DNA of 64,000 nucleotides from Desertivirga brevis (GTDB lineage: Bacteria; Bacteroidota; Bacteroidia; Sphingobacteriales; Sphingobacteriaceae): positions 186,001 to 250,000 of the forward strand of contig NZ_JAFEWF010000005.1 in assembly GCF_017355835.1 (NCBI RefSeq), read 5' to 3'. Position numbers and translations under genes: made by a program. The notes under the pieces were generated by a model, which was not told the origin of the DNA, made no database searches, and saw only the letters and a list, made by a program, of their open reading frames with translations. Positions within the stretch are counted from its first letter, which is position 1. Each line of letters starts with the position of its first letter. Positions 34,601 through 43,679 of the stretch are shown here, piece after piece.

Positions 34601-35023
34601 ATGCAAAAAGGTGAATTAAATCGATTTATGGAGGCGCAGCAGGAAGATTATGCCGTCGCGCTTAGCGAAATTAAGCAGGGCCGTAAACGTAGTCACTGGA
34701 TGTGGTATATCTTTCCCCAACTAAATGGCTTAGGTTATTCTGCTATGTCCATAAAATACGGCATAAAAGACCTAAAAGAAGCAGAAGTTTACCTTAAGCA
34801 CCCAGTGCTGGGGGCAAGACTTGTGGAGATCAGCAAGGAATTGCTGGAGTTGTCCCAGCAGAATGCTACAGAAATCTTTGGTTCGCCGGATGATATGAAA
34901 CTGCATTCTTCAATGACCTTATTTTCTTGTGTAACAGGAGCTGATGAGATTTTTGATAAAGTGCTTCTGAAATTCTTTGGTGGGAAAAAGGATGCGCAAA
35001 CGCTAAGGTTGCTTGGTAGATAA
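34601..35023 (+). CDS. DUF1810 protein
   Basis: The protein has 140 residues and the clear DUF1810 pattern: LNRFMEAQQEDYAVALSEIK, GRKRSHWMWYIFPQLNGLGY, KYGIKDLKEAEVYLKHPVLG, DDMKLHSSMTLF and a FFGGKKDAQTL end. It is a small soluble helical family of unknown function, sometimes found beside NADAR or macro-like genes. It is divergent from the Gly-Gly/DUF4132 pair. The spacer is 153 bp, so the promoters share this region. Confidence 0.9.
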   Translation: MQKGELNRFMEAQQEDYAVALSEIKQGRKRSHWMWYIFPQLNGLGYSAMSIKYGIKDLKEAEVYLKHPVLGARLVEISKELLELSQQNATEIFGSPDDMKLHSSMTLFSCVTGADEIFDKVLLKFFGGKKDAQTLRLLGR

Positions 35024-35176
35024 TTATGAATATTTGATAGGAGAAAGCAGGAAACAATGTATATTGCAAGTAAGTATGTTTAAGGAAAAAATATTTTAAT
35101 CTTCCGTTTTATCAATTGCTCCGCCTTTTTGATCTAAACTTTTGGGTAAAAATAGCTAGACCTTTGAACTAGTTCG

Positions 35177-35293
35177 ATGAAAATCGTAAATAGAATGAAT
35201 ATAAAAACAACCTTTTCCTTTGCTATTGCTGCGTTAAGCGCATCTCTTTCTTTCGGCCAAGACCATCATACAGGGAGTTTAGAGAAGGCGTAA
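35177..35293 (+). pseudogene. Signal-peptide stub of a lost secreted protein
   Basis: A 38-codon frame starts MKIVNRMNIKTTFSFAIAAL, contains a full signal peptide (ALSASLSFGQ), and ends after DHHTGSLEKA. The TAA directly abuts the ATG of the next frame (TAAATG). Nothing is left to export, so it is best seen as a truncated gene. A short leader peptide for the next gene is possible. Confidence 0.4.
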
Positions 35294-35806
35294 ATGAACC
35301 TAAGTACTTTTTTTAATTCATATTTAATTTTCACCTTGATCATTGTTTTCGTTTCCTGTAGTAAACCGAAAATAATTATGGACCCAGGTTATACAGAAGG
35401 TACTTTCCACGGAGGCACAATGAACGGCAGAAACTACTTAGCTACCTACAGCTATTATGTCCAAGGACAGCCATAAATTTTGCAATACGGACCTGTCAGT
35501 AGCGATTTTATCGTTGGCGATAAGTTTCTTTTCGAATACAGTAAAAAAGAGCCACAGATAGCTCGTATTATTCATTGCAAACCTTTGTTTGGAAAGGCGG
35601 AAAAAATTGACACTACCAGCACCAATTACATAACTGTTTCGCCCTATGATAGAACCATCAATTTCCGTTACCGGGTTAACGGTAGAGATTATACAAGATG
35701 TCAGGAAATTAGTGATACTGTAGATATAGATTTGTTTAGAGCTGCCAGAAGGTTCAAGCTGAGGTATTTAGTAAGCAATCCAGAGAGAAGTATTTTAGAT
35801 TTCTGA
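35294..35806 (+). pseudogene. Lipoprotein gene interrupted by TAA
   Basis: Codons 1-60 encode a lipoprotein signal (LIFTLIIVFVSC) and MDPGYTEGTFHGGTMNGRN up to YYVQGQP. TAA at 35474-35476 follows (codon 61), then the same frame runs on for 109 codons: ILQYGPVSSDFIVGDKFLFE, CKPLFGKAEKID, up to NPERSILDF. The joint (YYVQGQP, stop, ILQYGPVSSDF) reads as one smooth domain, so a Tyr or similar codon became TAA. The product would be a 171-codon lipoprotein. The function is unknown. An L,D-transpeptidase gene starts one base after its stop. Confidence 0.7.
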
Positions 35807-35807
35807 A

Positions 35808-36341
35808 ATGATAAATAAAACTAGACGTGCGAATTTTTTTTTGATTTTTCTATTGGTTTTAGGCCTTGCTGTAACCTATTACTACTCATATCCCGAGGAA
35901 AAAATTAAGAGAGGTGTTATAATTGATAAAATACTAGTCCTTAAAGCAAAAAGGAAACTTTTGGTATATTCTAATGGAACCTTGGTAAAGTCATATACTA
36001 TTGCATTAGGGAGGAGTCCCATTGGTGATAAGCAATTCGAGGGCGACAATAAAACTCCAGAAGGAATTTATAAGATATATGCAAAAAACCCTCGCAGTGG
36101 CTGGCATAAGAACCTTGGCATTTCATATCCCAACTTGGAAGATCGCAGACAAGCAAAACCTCTAAATAAATCCCCTGGTGGTGAAATAAAAATTCATGGT
36201 TTGAAGAATGGAAGAGGCTTTATTGGAAGATTTCATCGTTGGAAGGATTGGACTCAGGGTTGTATTGCGTTAACTAATGAGGAAGTAGACGAAATTTATG
36301 AACATACCCCAATTGGTACAACTATAGAGATTCGGCAATAA
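35808..36341 (+). CDS. L,D-transpeptidase (YkuD), membrane-anchored
   Basis: The protein has 177 residues. A single N-terminal helix (about 10-25) anchors it. The YkuD domain follows with KRKLLVYSNGTLVKSYTIAL, TPEGIYKI, EIKIHG (His130-Gly131) and the catalytic motif WTQGCIAL with Cys152. It probably makes 3-3 or lipoprotein crosslinks in peptidoglycan or modifies its stem peptides. It is short for the family, without LysM or other binding domains. It is one base after the interrupted lipoprotein frame and likely shares its transcript. Confidence 0.9.
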   Translation: MINKTRRANFFLIFLLVLGLAVTYYYSYPEEKIKRGVIIDKILVLKAKRKLLVYSNGTLVKSYTIALGRSPIGDKQFEGDNKTPEGIYKIYAKNPRSGWHKNLGISYPNLEDRRQAKPLNKSPGGEIKIHGLKNGRGFIGRFHRWKDWTQGCIALTNEEVDEIYEHTPIGTTIEIRQ

Positions 36342-36620
36342 AAGTTCGTGTAAATAGTAATACCGCTGTAGTGGTATCTTATCTAACAGAAAACCAGCAA
36401 GGAACATTAGGAGTAGCTTTATTCTATCGGTTGGAGAAATGCAGGATTTGTTATGAATTATTTAATTGCCAATTAAAAGGACTTTAGCCAATTAGAATGG
36501 TAGGTGAGTTGATGAAAGAAATATGACGGATTGGGATGATTCATTTTAAGAAAGTTGAAATTTAGAAATCTAGATTCTATTAAATTAGGGCACCAATAGG
36601 AAATAACTCGATACTGAAAA

Positions 36621-37022
36621 ATGACATCACCAAAACTAGCAAAGGAAGAAGAAAGTCCAGATTATATGAGGGGACTGTTCAAATGCTACATCAAAGATAC
36701 TCTCGGGGGGTTACCCAAAGAAAAACACGAAGTCTTAAATAATATGAAACTATACGAGGTGTTTAGCTTGCCGGAAGCAGATTGGAAAGTGGTGATAGCC
36801 AAAGTGCTTAACCTTTCAGAGACTATCGATATAGCTATCTGGGACCTATGGATAAAATTTGAGAAGAAAAAATATGAATACACGATAGAGGATTATGCTT
36901 CCGACTTTATAGACCAGTACTACAAAGAGGATAGCAGAGTAGATGTATGGCAATCCGAGGAACAATTAGAATTGGCCAAACGAAGAATAGTAGAGTATAA
37001 TGACATGAAGGTTTCCCGATAG
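36621..37022 (+). CDS. Unknown 133-residue soluble protein
   Basis: The protein is highly charged and mostly helical, without signal or membrane segment. Segments include YMRGLFKCYIKDTLGGLP, LPEADWKVVIAKVLNLSETI and DYASDFIDQYYKED. The family is not recognised. It stands alone, 279 bp after the L,D-transpeptidase gene. A small hairpin (ATACCGCT/AGTGGTAT, 36360-36377) lies in that gap, and may end the upstream transcript. Confidence 0.55.
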   Translation: MTSPKLAKEEESPDYMRGLFKCYIKDTLGGLPKEKHEVLNNMKLYEVFSLPEADWKVVIAKVLNLSETIDIAIWDLWIKFEKKKYEYTIEDYASDFIDQYYKEDSRVDVWQSEEQLELAKRRIVEYNDMKVSR

Positions 37023-37216
37023 GGTAAAGGAGATCCTACAAATTACACTTCACAAAATTATCCTTTTGATTTCTCTATTAGTAAGCCTGAACAGTTTTTT
37101 AAGCCCCGTCAAGAATTGGATGATACAGAAATCTAGATAAATAGTACTCCTTCCGACAGCAGCACAAATTCTTAATAGTACGCAATATTTTCCAAGACTA
37201 GAAAAAGTACCCTGGC

Positions 37217-37224
37217 TACTTTTG
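37217..37224 (+). promoter_or_regulatory. Candidate -7 box TACTTTTG before the cupin gene
   Basis: TACTTTTG matches TAnnTTTG and ends 15 bp before the ATG at 37240. The TTG inside the box would be an alternative start codon, but ATG 37240 gives a proper signal peptide. Confidence 0.4.
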
Positions 37225-37239
37225 AATAAAATTAAGGTT

Positions 37240-37635
37240 ATGAAAAAGCTTATTTATTTGATAGTACTAATACTAATTGCATGTGGAGCACAAGCACAGA
37301 CAACAGTTCAACGCAAAGACCTATTAAGCGTTGAATTCGCAGCCAGAAGTTTCAATCGAGTGGATGCAAAAGAAATAGTAATGCAGCCAGGCCAAAAGGC
37401 CCCGCTTCACCACCATCCCTGTCCGGTAGTGGGCTACATAGCGGAGGGAAATTTGATCTACCAGGTGAAAGGGAAGCCAGAACAGCGTTTAAAGACAGGC
37501 GATTCCTTTTATGAGCCATCAGGAACAGCGATCTTACGGTTTGATAATGCATCAAAAGAACAACCTCTGAAGTTTATCGCATTCTATTTAAATGCTGGAG
37601 AACCCGAGCTAACAGAACTTCTTAAAGTAGACTAA
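37240..37635 (+). CDS. Secreted cupin protein
   Basis: The protein has 131 residues. A signal peptide (LIVLILIACGAQAQ) is followed by a cupin_2 barrel: IVMQPGQKAPLHHHPCPVVG with a three-His metal motif, IAEGNLIYQVKGKPEQRLK, and GDSFYEPSGTAILRFDN. Periplasmic cupins of this sort are often ligand-binding or dioxygenase-like. An AraC regulator gene begins 44 bp downstream on the same strand and itself has a cupin-type N-terminus. Confidence 0.85.
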   Translation: MKKLIYLIVLILIACGAQAQTTVQRKDLLSVEFAARSFNRVDAKEIVMQPGQKAPLHHHPCPVVGYIAEGNLIYQVKGKPEQRLKTGDSFYEPSGTAILRFDNASKEQPLKFIAFYLNAGEPELTELLKVD

Positions 37636-37679
37636 AATAAGGTAAAGGCTTGTTAAATTAGCACAATAGAAAACTGAAG

Positions 37680-38489
37680 ATGTTCGAAACTTGGAAGCTG
37701 AAAGCATTCGACAACCTTGAACTTGTAAGATCTACTGCAATACAAATGGATGCGCCAAAACATTTTCATGAAGGCTTTGCCATAGGAATTGCGACAAAAG
37801 GACTTCAGACAATGCAGTTGGAGAAAGGTGATTACACTATCCCTCCAGGATCTTTGATGTTCTTAAACCCCCGCGAGACACATGCTCACAAACAAATACC
37901 GTATTCACCTTGGTCTCACCAGATGGTTTACATCAGTCCCGAGTACATCTTCTGGTTACAAAAAGAAGGAATAATCACAAGAAAAGGGGAGTTATGGTTT
38001 GATGCTCCCATTGCAACCAGTCCAGAAATATATAATAACTTCCTTAATTTCCACAGATTGCTTGCTTCTGGTAACACCTGCCCGCATACCACCTTAATCT
38101 TCAACGAAACCATTGCTGCAATATTTAACAATTGGAGCATAACGAAAGGAAAAGAGGAAAGACCTTCTTTAGTTGGGCAGGTGGAGAATATACAGAATTA
38201 TCTGGAACAGCATTACCGGACAAAGCTAAATTTGGATGAACTAGCGGCTCGGTTTAAGATTAACAAGTTCCAGCTAATCCGGGATTTTAAGCGCTCTAAA
38301 GGCGTTACTCCTAATGAATACTTAAACATTATAAGAATTGAAGCAGCGAAGAAGTATTTAGCAGAGGGCCATTCCCTTGTGGCTTCCGCTTATATGACGG
38401 GCTTTTATGACCAGAGCCATTTTTCAAACTACTTCTTGAAGTACACCTGCTTTACACCCGGTCAGTTCCAACGAAGCTGTATTGCCTGA
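37680..38489 (+). CDS. AraC-family regulator with cupin-like sensor
   Basis: This 269-residue protein has an AraC-type sensing barrel at about 20-110 (PKHFHEGFAIGIATKGLQTM, YTIPPGSLMFLNPRETHAHK) and the double helix-turn-helix at about 165-265 (LNLDELAARFKINKFQLIRD, RSKGVTPNEYLNIIRIEAAK, SAYMTGFYDQSHFSNYF, TPGQF). Both helix-turn-helix parts look intact. Being 44 bp after the cupin gene, it may sense a ligand for that protein or regulate the pair. Confidence 0.9.
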   Translation: MFETWKLKAFDNLELVRSTAIQMDAPKHFHEGFAIGIATKGLQTMQLEKGDYTIPPGSLMFLNPRETHAHKQIPYSPWSHQMVYISPEYIFWLQKEGIITRKGELWFDAPIATSPEIYNNFLNFHRLLASGNTCPHTTLIFNETIAAIFNNWSITKGKEERPSLVGQVENIQNYLEQHYRTKLNLDELAARFKINKFQLIRDFKRSKGVTPNEYLNIIRIEAAKKYLAEGHSLVASAYMTGFYDQSHFSNYFLKYTCFTPGQFQRSCIA

Positions 38490-38576
38490 GCCTTAATTTT
38501 TATAAGTAGACAGGAAGAAAGCAACTTCGGTAGGCGGATTATGAGTTGAAGGTGCGGAATAGTATAAACTAAACTT

Positions 38577-40478
38577 TTAATTGGATGGGATAGTATCTTT
38601 TGATAGGGGCAGACTGAAATAAAATGTACTGCCTTTTTCCGGGGTTGAGTTAAACCAGATCCTTCCGCCGGCTCTGTCGATGATCTCCTTAGAAATGTAG
38701 AGACCGAGACCTAAGTTTAACCCTGCTCCGGGATTACTTTTTTCTGCTTGATGGAAGCGGTTAAAGATAAAGGGCTTCTGATCATCTGGGATCCCTATTC
38801 CAAAATCCTCAATGCTTACCACCAATTGACCGTCTTCTTGTAATACGGATATGTTTACAGTATCAGCACCGGGAGAGTACCGAACAGCGTTTGTTATTAG
38901 GTTAATTAACACTTGACTTATCCGGTTCTTGTCGGCATTTACGATCAAAGATGGGTTTTGAAGGATCACGAGCCTGTGTGAAGGTGAAACTAATTGCAGA
39001 TCGCGCACAAGATTGCTTATCAATTCACTTATGTCGAACACCTCTTCCTTAAATTCCAGCTTTCCGGATTCAATTCGCGAAACGTCGAGCAGATCCCGGA
39101 TAAGGACTTCCAGTCTGCTTATTTGAGCTTCCATCCTCTGCACGTGACTTCTATTGCCACAGTTTTCGTTCTTAAGGATTTCGCGATGCAGAAGTTGTGT
39201 ATATGCCTTTAGGGAAGTAACGGGCGTTTTAAGTTCGTGACTAACCGTGCTCACAAATTCATCTTTTTGTTTCTGCATCTGCATGATCATCTCAATATCG
39301 GTAGCAGTTCCTATCCAGATCTGCTCCTCATCTCCCGCGAAATCTAGCGGCTTCAAGGTATTTAGATGCCATCGGTAGGAGCCATCGTAACGGCGCAAAC
39401 GGCATCTGAATTCCCCAGCCTTTTGTTCAGAGAACAGGTTATTAAAAACTTCACGTGTTTTATTATAGTCATCCGGATGGATAATCTCAGCCAAACCAAT
39501 TCCCTGGTTATTTGAATGATTCGACCCTGTATAGTCCAACCATTTCTTATTCAGGAATTGGATTTCGCCTTTCTGATTGGTGGTCCAGGTTATTTGGGCC
39601 AGGCTGTTCAGCATACTTTTGAGTCGCTCCTCACTTTCCTCTACTAGTCGCCTTGATAATACCCGATCGGTAACGTTATGGCCATAAACCCTTATGCCGT
39701 CAATTTGCCCATCATCTGAATACCTTGCCTGAATAACAAAATCGAGGTAATAGTGAACAAATTCAGTTTGATTGTCTTGCGGTATTGAAACAAGGGACTC
39801 TCTTCCTTCAAAGCTCTGACCCGTTTGGTAGACCTGATCCATTACATCAAGGAAGCCTTGTTCAACGAGTTCTGGTAAAGCTTCAGCAAAGGTTTTGCCG
39901 AGCAATTCTCTACCGGGAAAAAGCTGTTGAAAGCCGGGATTTATAAAGTCGAAGACAAATTTGGGGCCACTATAAACGCAAATAACAGCGGGAGCTTCCA
40001 TAAGTAAACGATATAGGGATTTACGCCTGCTTTCTGCTACTTCGAAACTGATGCGTTCTTTTTTAGCCAATTCGAAAGCCCCTGTAATGTCAACAACGGT
40101 ATGATTGATGAACTTCACATCTCCATTGCTGTCCAGAATAGGTGTATTAGATGCTTCCCAGTATTTTAATTGAAACTCATCTGTGCCTCTTATTGGTATG
40201 TCGTACCGCTGAGCTGGCAGACGACTTTTCTTTTTGCTACTTAGGCACTCTTCCAGACTACCCCTTAAGGCTTCAACAGGCTCATTTTCCGTATCATTTG
40301 GATTTTTAGGGAAGGCGGTAAATACTGGCTTTCCGATTAAATCTAATTCCGTTGTGTTCGTTGCCCTGTAATATTCTTGATTGGCAAATAGAATGGTATA
40401 GACAGGTGGGTTTGCTTCTAATATTAGGCAAGGCGGCGCTGCTTCTAAAAACTGGTAAGTCTCATTTGAAAGGTGCAT
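38577..40478 (-). CDS. PAS-domain sensor histidine kinase
   Basis: The protein has 633 residues. Three PAS domains occupy about 8-130, 155-275 and 285-395, the last with the PAS/PAC pattern ITWTTNQKGEIQFLNKKWLD and RYDGSYRWHLNTLKP. HisKA has phosphorylated His414 in STVSHELKTPVTSL. HATPase has the N box (QVLINLITNAVRYSP), G1 (DFGIGIPDD), F (IFNRFHQ) and G2 (LNLGLGLYISKE). No membrane segment is seen, so it is likely cytoplasmic. There is no adjacent response regulator. A receiver-only gene lies at 47122. A decayed tail of a related kinase sits at 43379-43500. Confidence 0.95.
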   Translation of the reverse strand: MHLSNETYQFLEAAPPCLILEANPPVYTILFANQEYYRATNTTELDLIGKPVFTAFPKNPNDTENEPVEALRGSLEECLSSKKKSRLPAQRYDIPIRGTDEFQLKYWEASNTPILDSNGDVKFINHTVVDITGAFELAKKERISFEVAESRRKSLYRLLMEAPAVICVYSGPKFVFDFINPGFQQLFPGRELLGKTFAEALPELVEQGFLDVMDQVYQTGQSFEGRESLVSIPQDNQTEFVHYYLDFVIQARYSDDGQIDGIRVYGHNVTDRVLSRRLVEESEERLKSMLNSLAQITWTTNQKGEIQFLNKKWLDYTGSNHSNNQGIGLAEIIHPDDYNKTREVFNNLFSEQKAGEFRCRLRRYDGSYRWHLNTLKPLDFAGDEEQIWIGTATDIEMIMQMQKQKDEFVSTVSHELKTPVTSLKAYTQLLHREILKNENCGNRSHVQRMEAQISRLEVLIRDLLDVSRIESGKLEFKEEVFDISELISNLVRDLQLVSPSHRLVILQNPSLIVNADKNRISQVLINLITNAVRYSPGADTVNISVLQEDGQLVVSIEDFGIGIPDDQKPFIFNRFHQAEKSNPGAGLNLGLGLYISKEIIDRAGGRIWFNSTPEKGSTFYFSLPLSKDTIPSN

Positions 40479-40730
40479 GAACTGTGACTAGCAATAATAA
40501 TGCTACCAGTAACAGCTATTGCGAGATTCTGGTTTTTGGGAAGATAAAATCTAGTGATACCTTTTACAATTATGAGTTCTTTGAGAAGGATTTCAACAAT
40601 TCGAAAAACCCGATAAAGTGAAGAAGCAGGGGAAGAAGGGTGCAAAATAAAACACCCAGTTTGATTTTTTTTTCGCCTATTTTCAGGCCCGCTCGGAAAA
40701 TGAAACACTAAGAAGAGGGGTAAAAAAGGC

Positions 40731-40738
40731 TATATTTG
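40731..40738 (+). promoter_or_regulatory. Candidate -7 box TATATTTG before the T9SS protein gene
   Basis: TATATTTG lies 22 bp before the ATG at 40761 and matches the Bacteroidota -7 consensus. No good -33 TTTG is seen at the usual distance. Confidence 0.45.
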
Positions 40739-40760
40739 CCCTTCTAATTTTATCACATTA

Positions 40761-43346
40761 ATGAAGAAAGCTCTACACCTCCTTACACTGCTTTGTTTTT
40801 TTACCGTTACACACGCCCAAACCTGGCAATCTTTAGGGCCAGATGATAACAACAGAATTACTCCCTTTGCTACTTATTTCGACAATGCTTATCCATCACT
40901 ATTTCTTCGAAATGGAATTCCCTACGTTTCTTATAGGGATAATAACAGCAGGAGAGCTTATGTAAAAAAATATGAAAGTGAGACATGGCAGCTTATCGGC
41001 GATGGTCCAATTTCAGAAGGATCTATTTCTTATTCTGATATAACGGCCGATGAGTCTGCAATTTACATTGTTTATACTGACGGTAACGCTTCCTCAAAAG
41101 TTACTGTAAAGAAATACAATGGGAAGGCTTGGCAGTTGGTGGGAAACCAGGGTTTTTCTGCAGGCGCTGCGGCCTTTACCCGAATAATAAATTTTAAAAA
41201 TAGCCTCTTCGTAGCTTACCAGGACGCCAGTCAAGGTAATAAAATCTCTGTACAAAAATTCAATGGAGAGACCTGGGAACTAATAGGTTCAGCAGGATTT
41301 AGTAACGGAGCATCTACGGATATATCAATTTGTACTGACAACACAAGCCTGTATGTTTGTTACCGCGATGGGTCTGATGGAAACAAGGCTGTTGTGAAAA
41401 AATTTAACAGTAATAAGTGGGAAACAGTAGGAACTACAAGTGCTAGCCCCGGGAGAGCGGTAAGTTTGGCATTTGCGATTAACAAAGCTGTACCATATGT
41501 GCTTTATATGGATGACTCAGAGTCACCAAAGAAGGTGGTGGTTCGCAAATTCGATGGAAACGAGTGGGTGACAGTAGGGGCTTCGATAAGTGAAAGTAAT
41601 ATTCAATATTGCAGTATCGCTTTTGATGGTGATCAACCCTACATTGCTTATCGGGCCGCATCTTATGCGGTGGCATTTATAAAACGGCTTATTAATAACG
41701 ATTGGGAATCCGTTGGTTATTTCACAATGTATGGAAATAATATTCAGATTGCTTTTTATAATCGCACACCTTTCGTTCTTTCTTCCGATAAACTGTTAGA
41801 AGTTCAAAAATTTGAAAATGACGCTTGGAAATCACTTGGAGCTGGAACCGGGGTTGGCGCTAGTACGATTAAACCCGCCCTAGCAATTCTCAATAATACG
41901 CCCTATTTAGCTTATCTGGACAATGATACCTATAAGGTAACCGTAAAGAAATTTAATGGAACTTCCTGGGAAACGATCCTTAAATCAGGAATTTATGCAA
42001 GAACCATTGCTGGCCTGACCTTAAGTACTAGCGGTAATGCCTTATACCTTGGGTATGTTGATCACCAAAGTGCAATTGCAAGAAAATATGATGGCAGTAA
42101 CTGGCAGCTTTTAAGCTCTGGAACTATTTATAGTTCTTCGCTTCCTAGCTGGACGGCAAGCTTTGCCTTTGATGGTGGTTCTGCCTGGGTAGCTTATGAT
42201 GATCCTGATGCCAATAAAAAGCTAACGGTAAAGAAGGTGAATGGTAGTGCGTGGGTTTTACAGGGTACGGCCGGGGTCTTTACTTCTGGAGGTAAATATA
42301 AACTGGCGGCTAATGGAGGTGCACCTTACCTCGCTTATGTCGACGGGGTCAATGGCAATAAGGTTTCCGTTAAGAAATTTGACGGCACTAAATGGCTGGT
42401 TGTGGGAGCGGTCTTGACACCGATATATTCAGGAGATCATGACCTATCGCTGGTTTTTGGAAATAATGTTCCGTACTTGCACTTCAAATCCAACGCATTT
42501 CCTCCAAATTTCCTTGTAAAAAAAGTTAGTGGAAGCGGTTGGGCAGATGTAGGTACTGCACGATTTACCACTGATATTCTTTCTGCCGACTGTGAACTTG
42601 CCTTTGGCAATAATCAGGTCCTGGCACTTTATACAGATAACGGCGCCGGTAACAAGCCCGCGGTGAAGAGGTCAACAGCCACTTCTTGGTTGGGTTCAGG
42701 TTGGATGTCTGTCGGTAGTGCAAGCAGGCCTACAATTGCAAGCGACGATAAGAACATAATTGCTGCTTATGACTCAGACGGCATATTTGTTAAAAGTATG
42801 AGATTTGACGTGCTTGCGGTAAAAATTGCAGGTGTAAACCTTAAAGAAACCCTCGCTGGGGCTGTCCGACTTGATTGGAGGGTTCTAACTTCGAGTGACA
42901 GTCATAGCTTTTTAATAGAAAGAAGTCGGGACCTAAAAGAGTTCGAAGAAGTGGGCAGAATTTTTAGCAATAATCGTATCGGGACTTTTTCATTTGAAGA
43001 CCTTAGTCCGATCGATGGAATTAGTTATTACCGACTTAGTGAAATTGATGTAAACGGAGTGGTTACTGAGTTGGAAACAAAAAGTTTAAGTTCGGGTAAT
43101 TCCAGCGGCAAAAGTTTTGTGTATCCCAATCCAACTACTAACCGGATATATATTAAAAACGGAAAACTTTCTGGTTTCTACCACGTGAGGCTGTTTAATA
43201 GCGATGGTGCTGTTGTACAAAGTAGCTACGTTAAGTTTGAGAATGGGATAGCCGATCTATCTTTAAATAGTAACCTAGCTGCCGGACTTTACCTTGTTGG
43301 AGTTGACGGTTTGTCTAGATCTTATATGTTCACTTTGCAGAAATAA
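40761..43346 (+). CDS. Large secreted repeat protein with T9SS sorting domain
   Basis: The protein has 861 residues. After a signal peptide (LLCFFTVTHAQ) there are about twelve imperfect repeats of around 50 residues with the pattern PYVSYRD-x-VKKFNGxxWxxVG, which suggests one or two beta-propellers. Residues about 690-780 form a fibronectin-like domain (VRLDWRVLTSSDSHSFLIER). The last 80 residues are a type A T9SS C-terminal domain: SFVYPNPTTNRIYIKNGKLS, then FENGIADLSL and AAGLYLVGV. It is thus exported through the type IX system and attached to the cell surface or released. Confidence 0.9.
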   Translation: MKKALHLLTLLCFFTVTHAQTWQSLGPDDNNRITPFATYFDNAYPSLFLRNGIPYVSYRDNNSRRAYVKKYESETWQLIGDGPISEGSISYSDITADESAIYIVYTDGNASSKVTVKKYNGKAWQLVGNQGFSAGAAAFTRIINFKNSLFVAYQDASQGNKISVQKFNGETWELIGSAGFSNGASTDISICTDNTSLYVCYRDGSDGNKAVVKKFNSNKWETVGTTSASPGRAVSLAFAINKAVPYVLYMDDSESPKKVVVRKFDGNEWVTVGASISESNIQYCSIAFDGDQPYIAYRAASYAVAFIKRLINNDWESVGYFTMYGNNIQIAFYNRTPFVLSSDKLLEVQKFENDAWKSLGAGTGVGASTIKPALAILNNTPYLAYLDNDTYKVTVKKFNGTSWETILKSGIYARTIAGLTLSTSGNALYLGYVDHQSAIARKYDGSNWQLLSSGTIYSSSLPSWTASFAFDGGSAWVAYDDPDANKKLTVKKVNGSAWVLQGTAGVFTSGGKYKLAANGGAPYLAYVDGVNGNKVSVKKFDGTKWLVVGAVLTPIYSGDHDLSLVFGNNVPYLHFKSNAFPPNFLVKKVSGSGWADVGTARFTTDILSADCELAFGNNQVLALYTDNGAGNKPAVKRSTATSWLGSGWMSVGSASRPTIASDDKNIIAAYDSDGIFVKSMRFDVLAVKIAGVNLKETLAGAVRLDWRVLTSSDSHSFLIERSRDLKEFEEVGRIFSNNRIGTFSFEDLSPIDGISYYRLSEIDVNGVVTELETKSLSSGNSSGKSFVYPNPTTNRIYIKNGKLSGFYHVRLFNSDGAVVQSSYVKFENGIADLSLNSNLAAGLYLVGVDGLSRSYMFTLQK

Positions 43347-43373
43347 GATTTGAATAGTTATGAATAATAGCCT

Positions 43374-43398
43374 TTTAAGCTGGCAGTAGCAGCTTAAA
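43374..43398. terminator. Hairpin after the T9SS protein gene
   Basis: TTTAAGCTG and CAGCTTAAA form a perfect 9-bp stem with a 7-nt loop, 28 bp after the stop. There is no T-run on the plus strand. It overlaps the end of the kinase relic, so the pairing may be accidental. Confidence 0.4.
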
Positions 43399-43500
43399 TA
43401 GCTGGTGCTGACTCTCGCTGGTGTTGCGTCAACCCATATTTTTGCCTGCTCTATATCTGATTGCTTCACAAATATAGAGACCTAGGCTTAGGTTTAAACT
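43379..43500 (-). pseudogene. C-terminal relic of a histidine kinase
   Basis: The minus strand reads SLNLSLGLYICEAIRYRAGK and, after a frameshift, IWVDATPARVSTSYLSCYCQ. The intact kinase at 38577-40478 has LNLGLGLYISKEIIDRAGG and IWFNSTPEKGSTFYFSLPL at the same places. The DNA is also similar (tagagacc, cttaggtttaa). The G2 box and last strands of an HATPase domain are thus recognisable, without anything upstream. Confidence 0.6.
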
Positions 43501-43679
43501 AATATCCGAAGTCTATGGCTGTGCTATTAAGATTAGTTTCATAAATTCTGTTTCTTCCACTTAAATATAATTTCTAACGGACAGCATGGAGGTGGGATCC
43601 ACCGCCAAAGCGAAACAAAGTTTAGACGTGACTGATGAATAACAAGATATCTCCCAGTGTTTATTGTTTGGTTCGATTG

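Noticed and set aside
15476..35806. Genetic-code change or programmed readthrough to explain two in-frame stops
   Set aside because: TAG, TAA and TGA all end many intact genes in this window. Single mutations are the simpler explanation, and no readthrough signal is visible.
43275..43469. Minus-strand 64-residue frame
   Set aside because: It overlaps the end of the T9SS protein gene. Its only family-like part is the kinase relic described at 43379.
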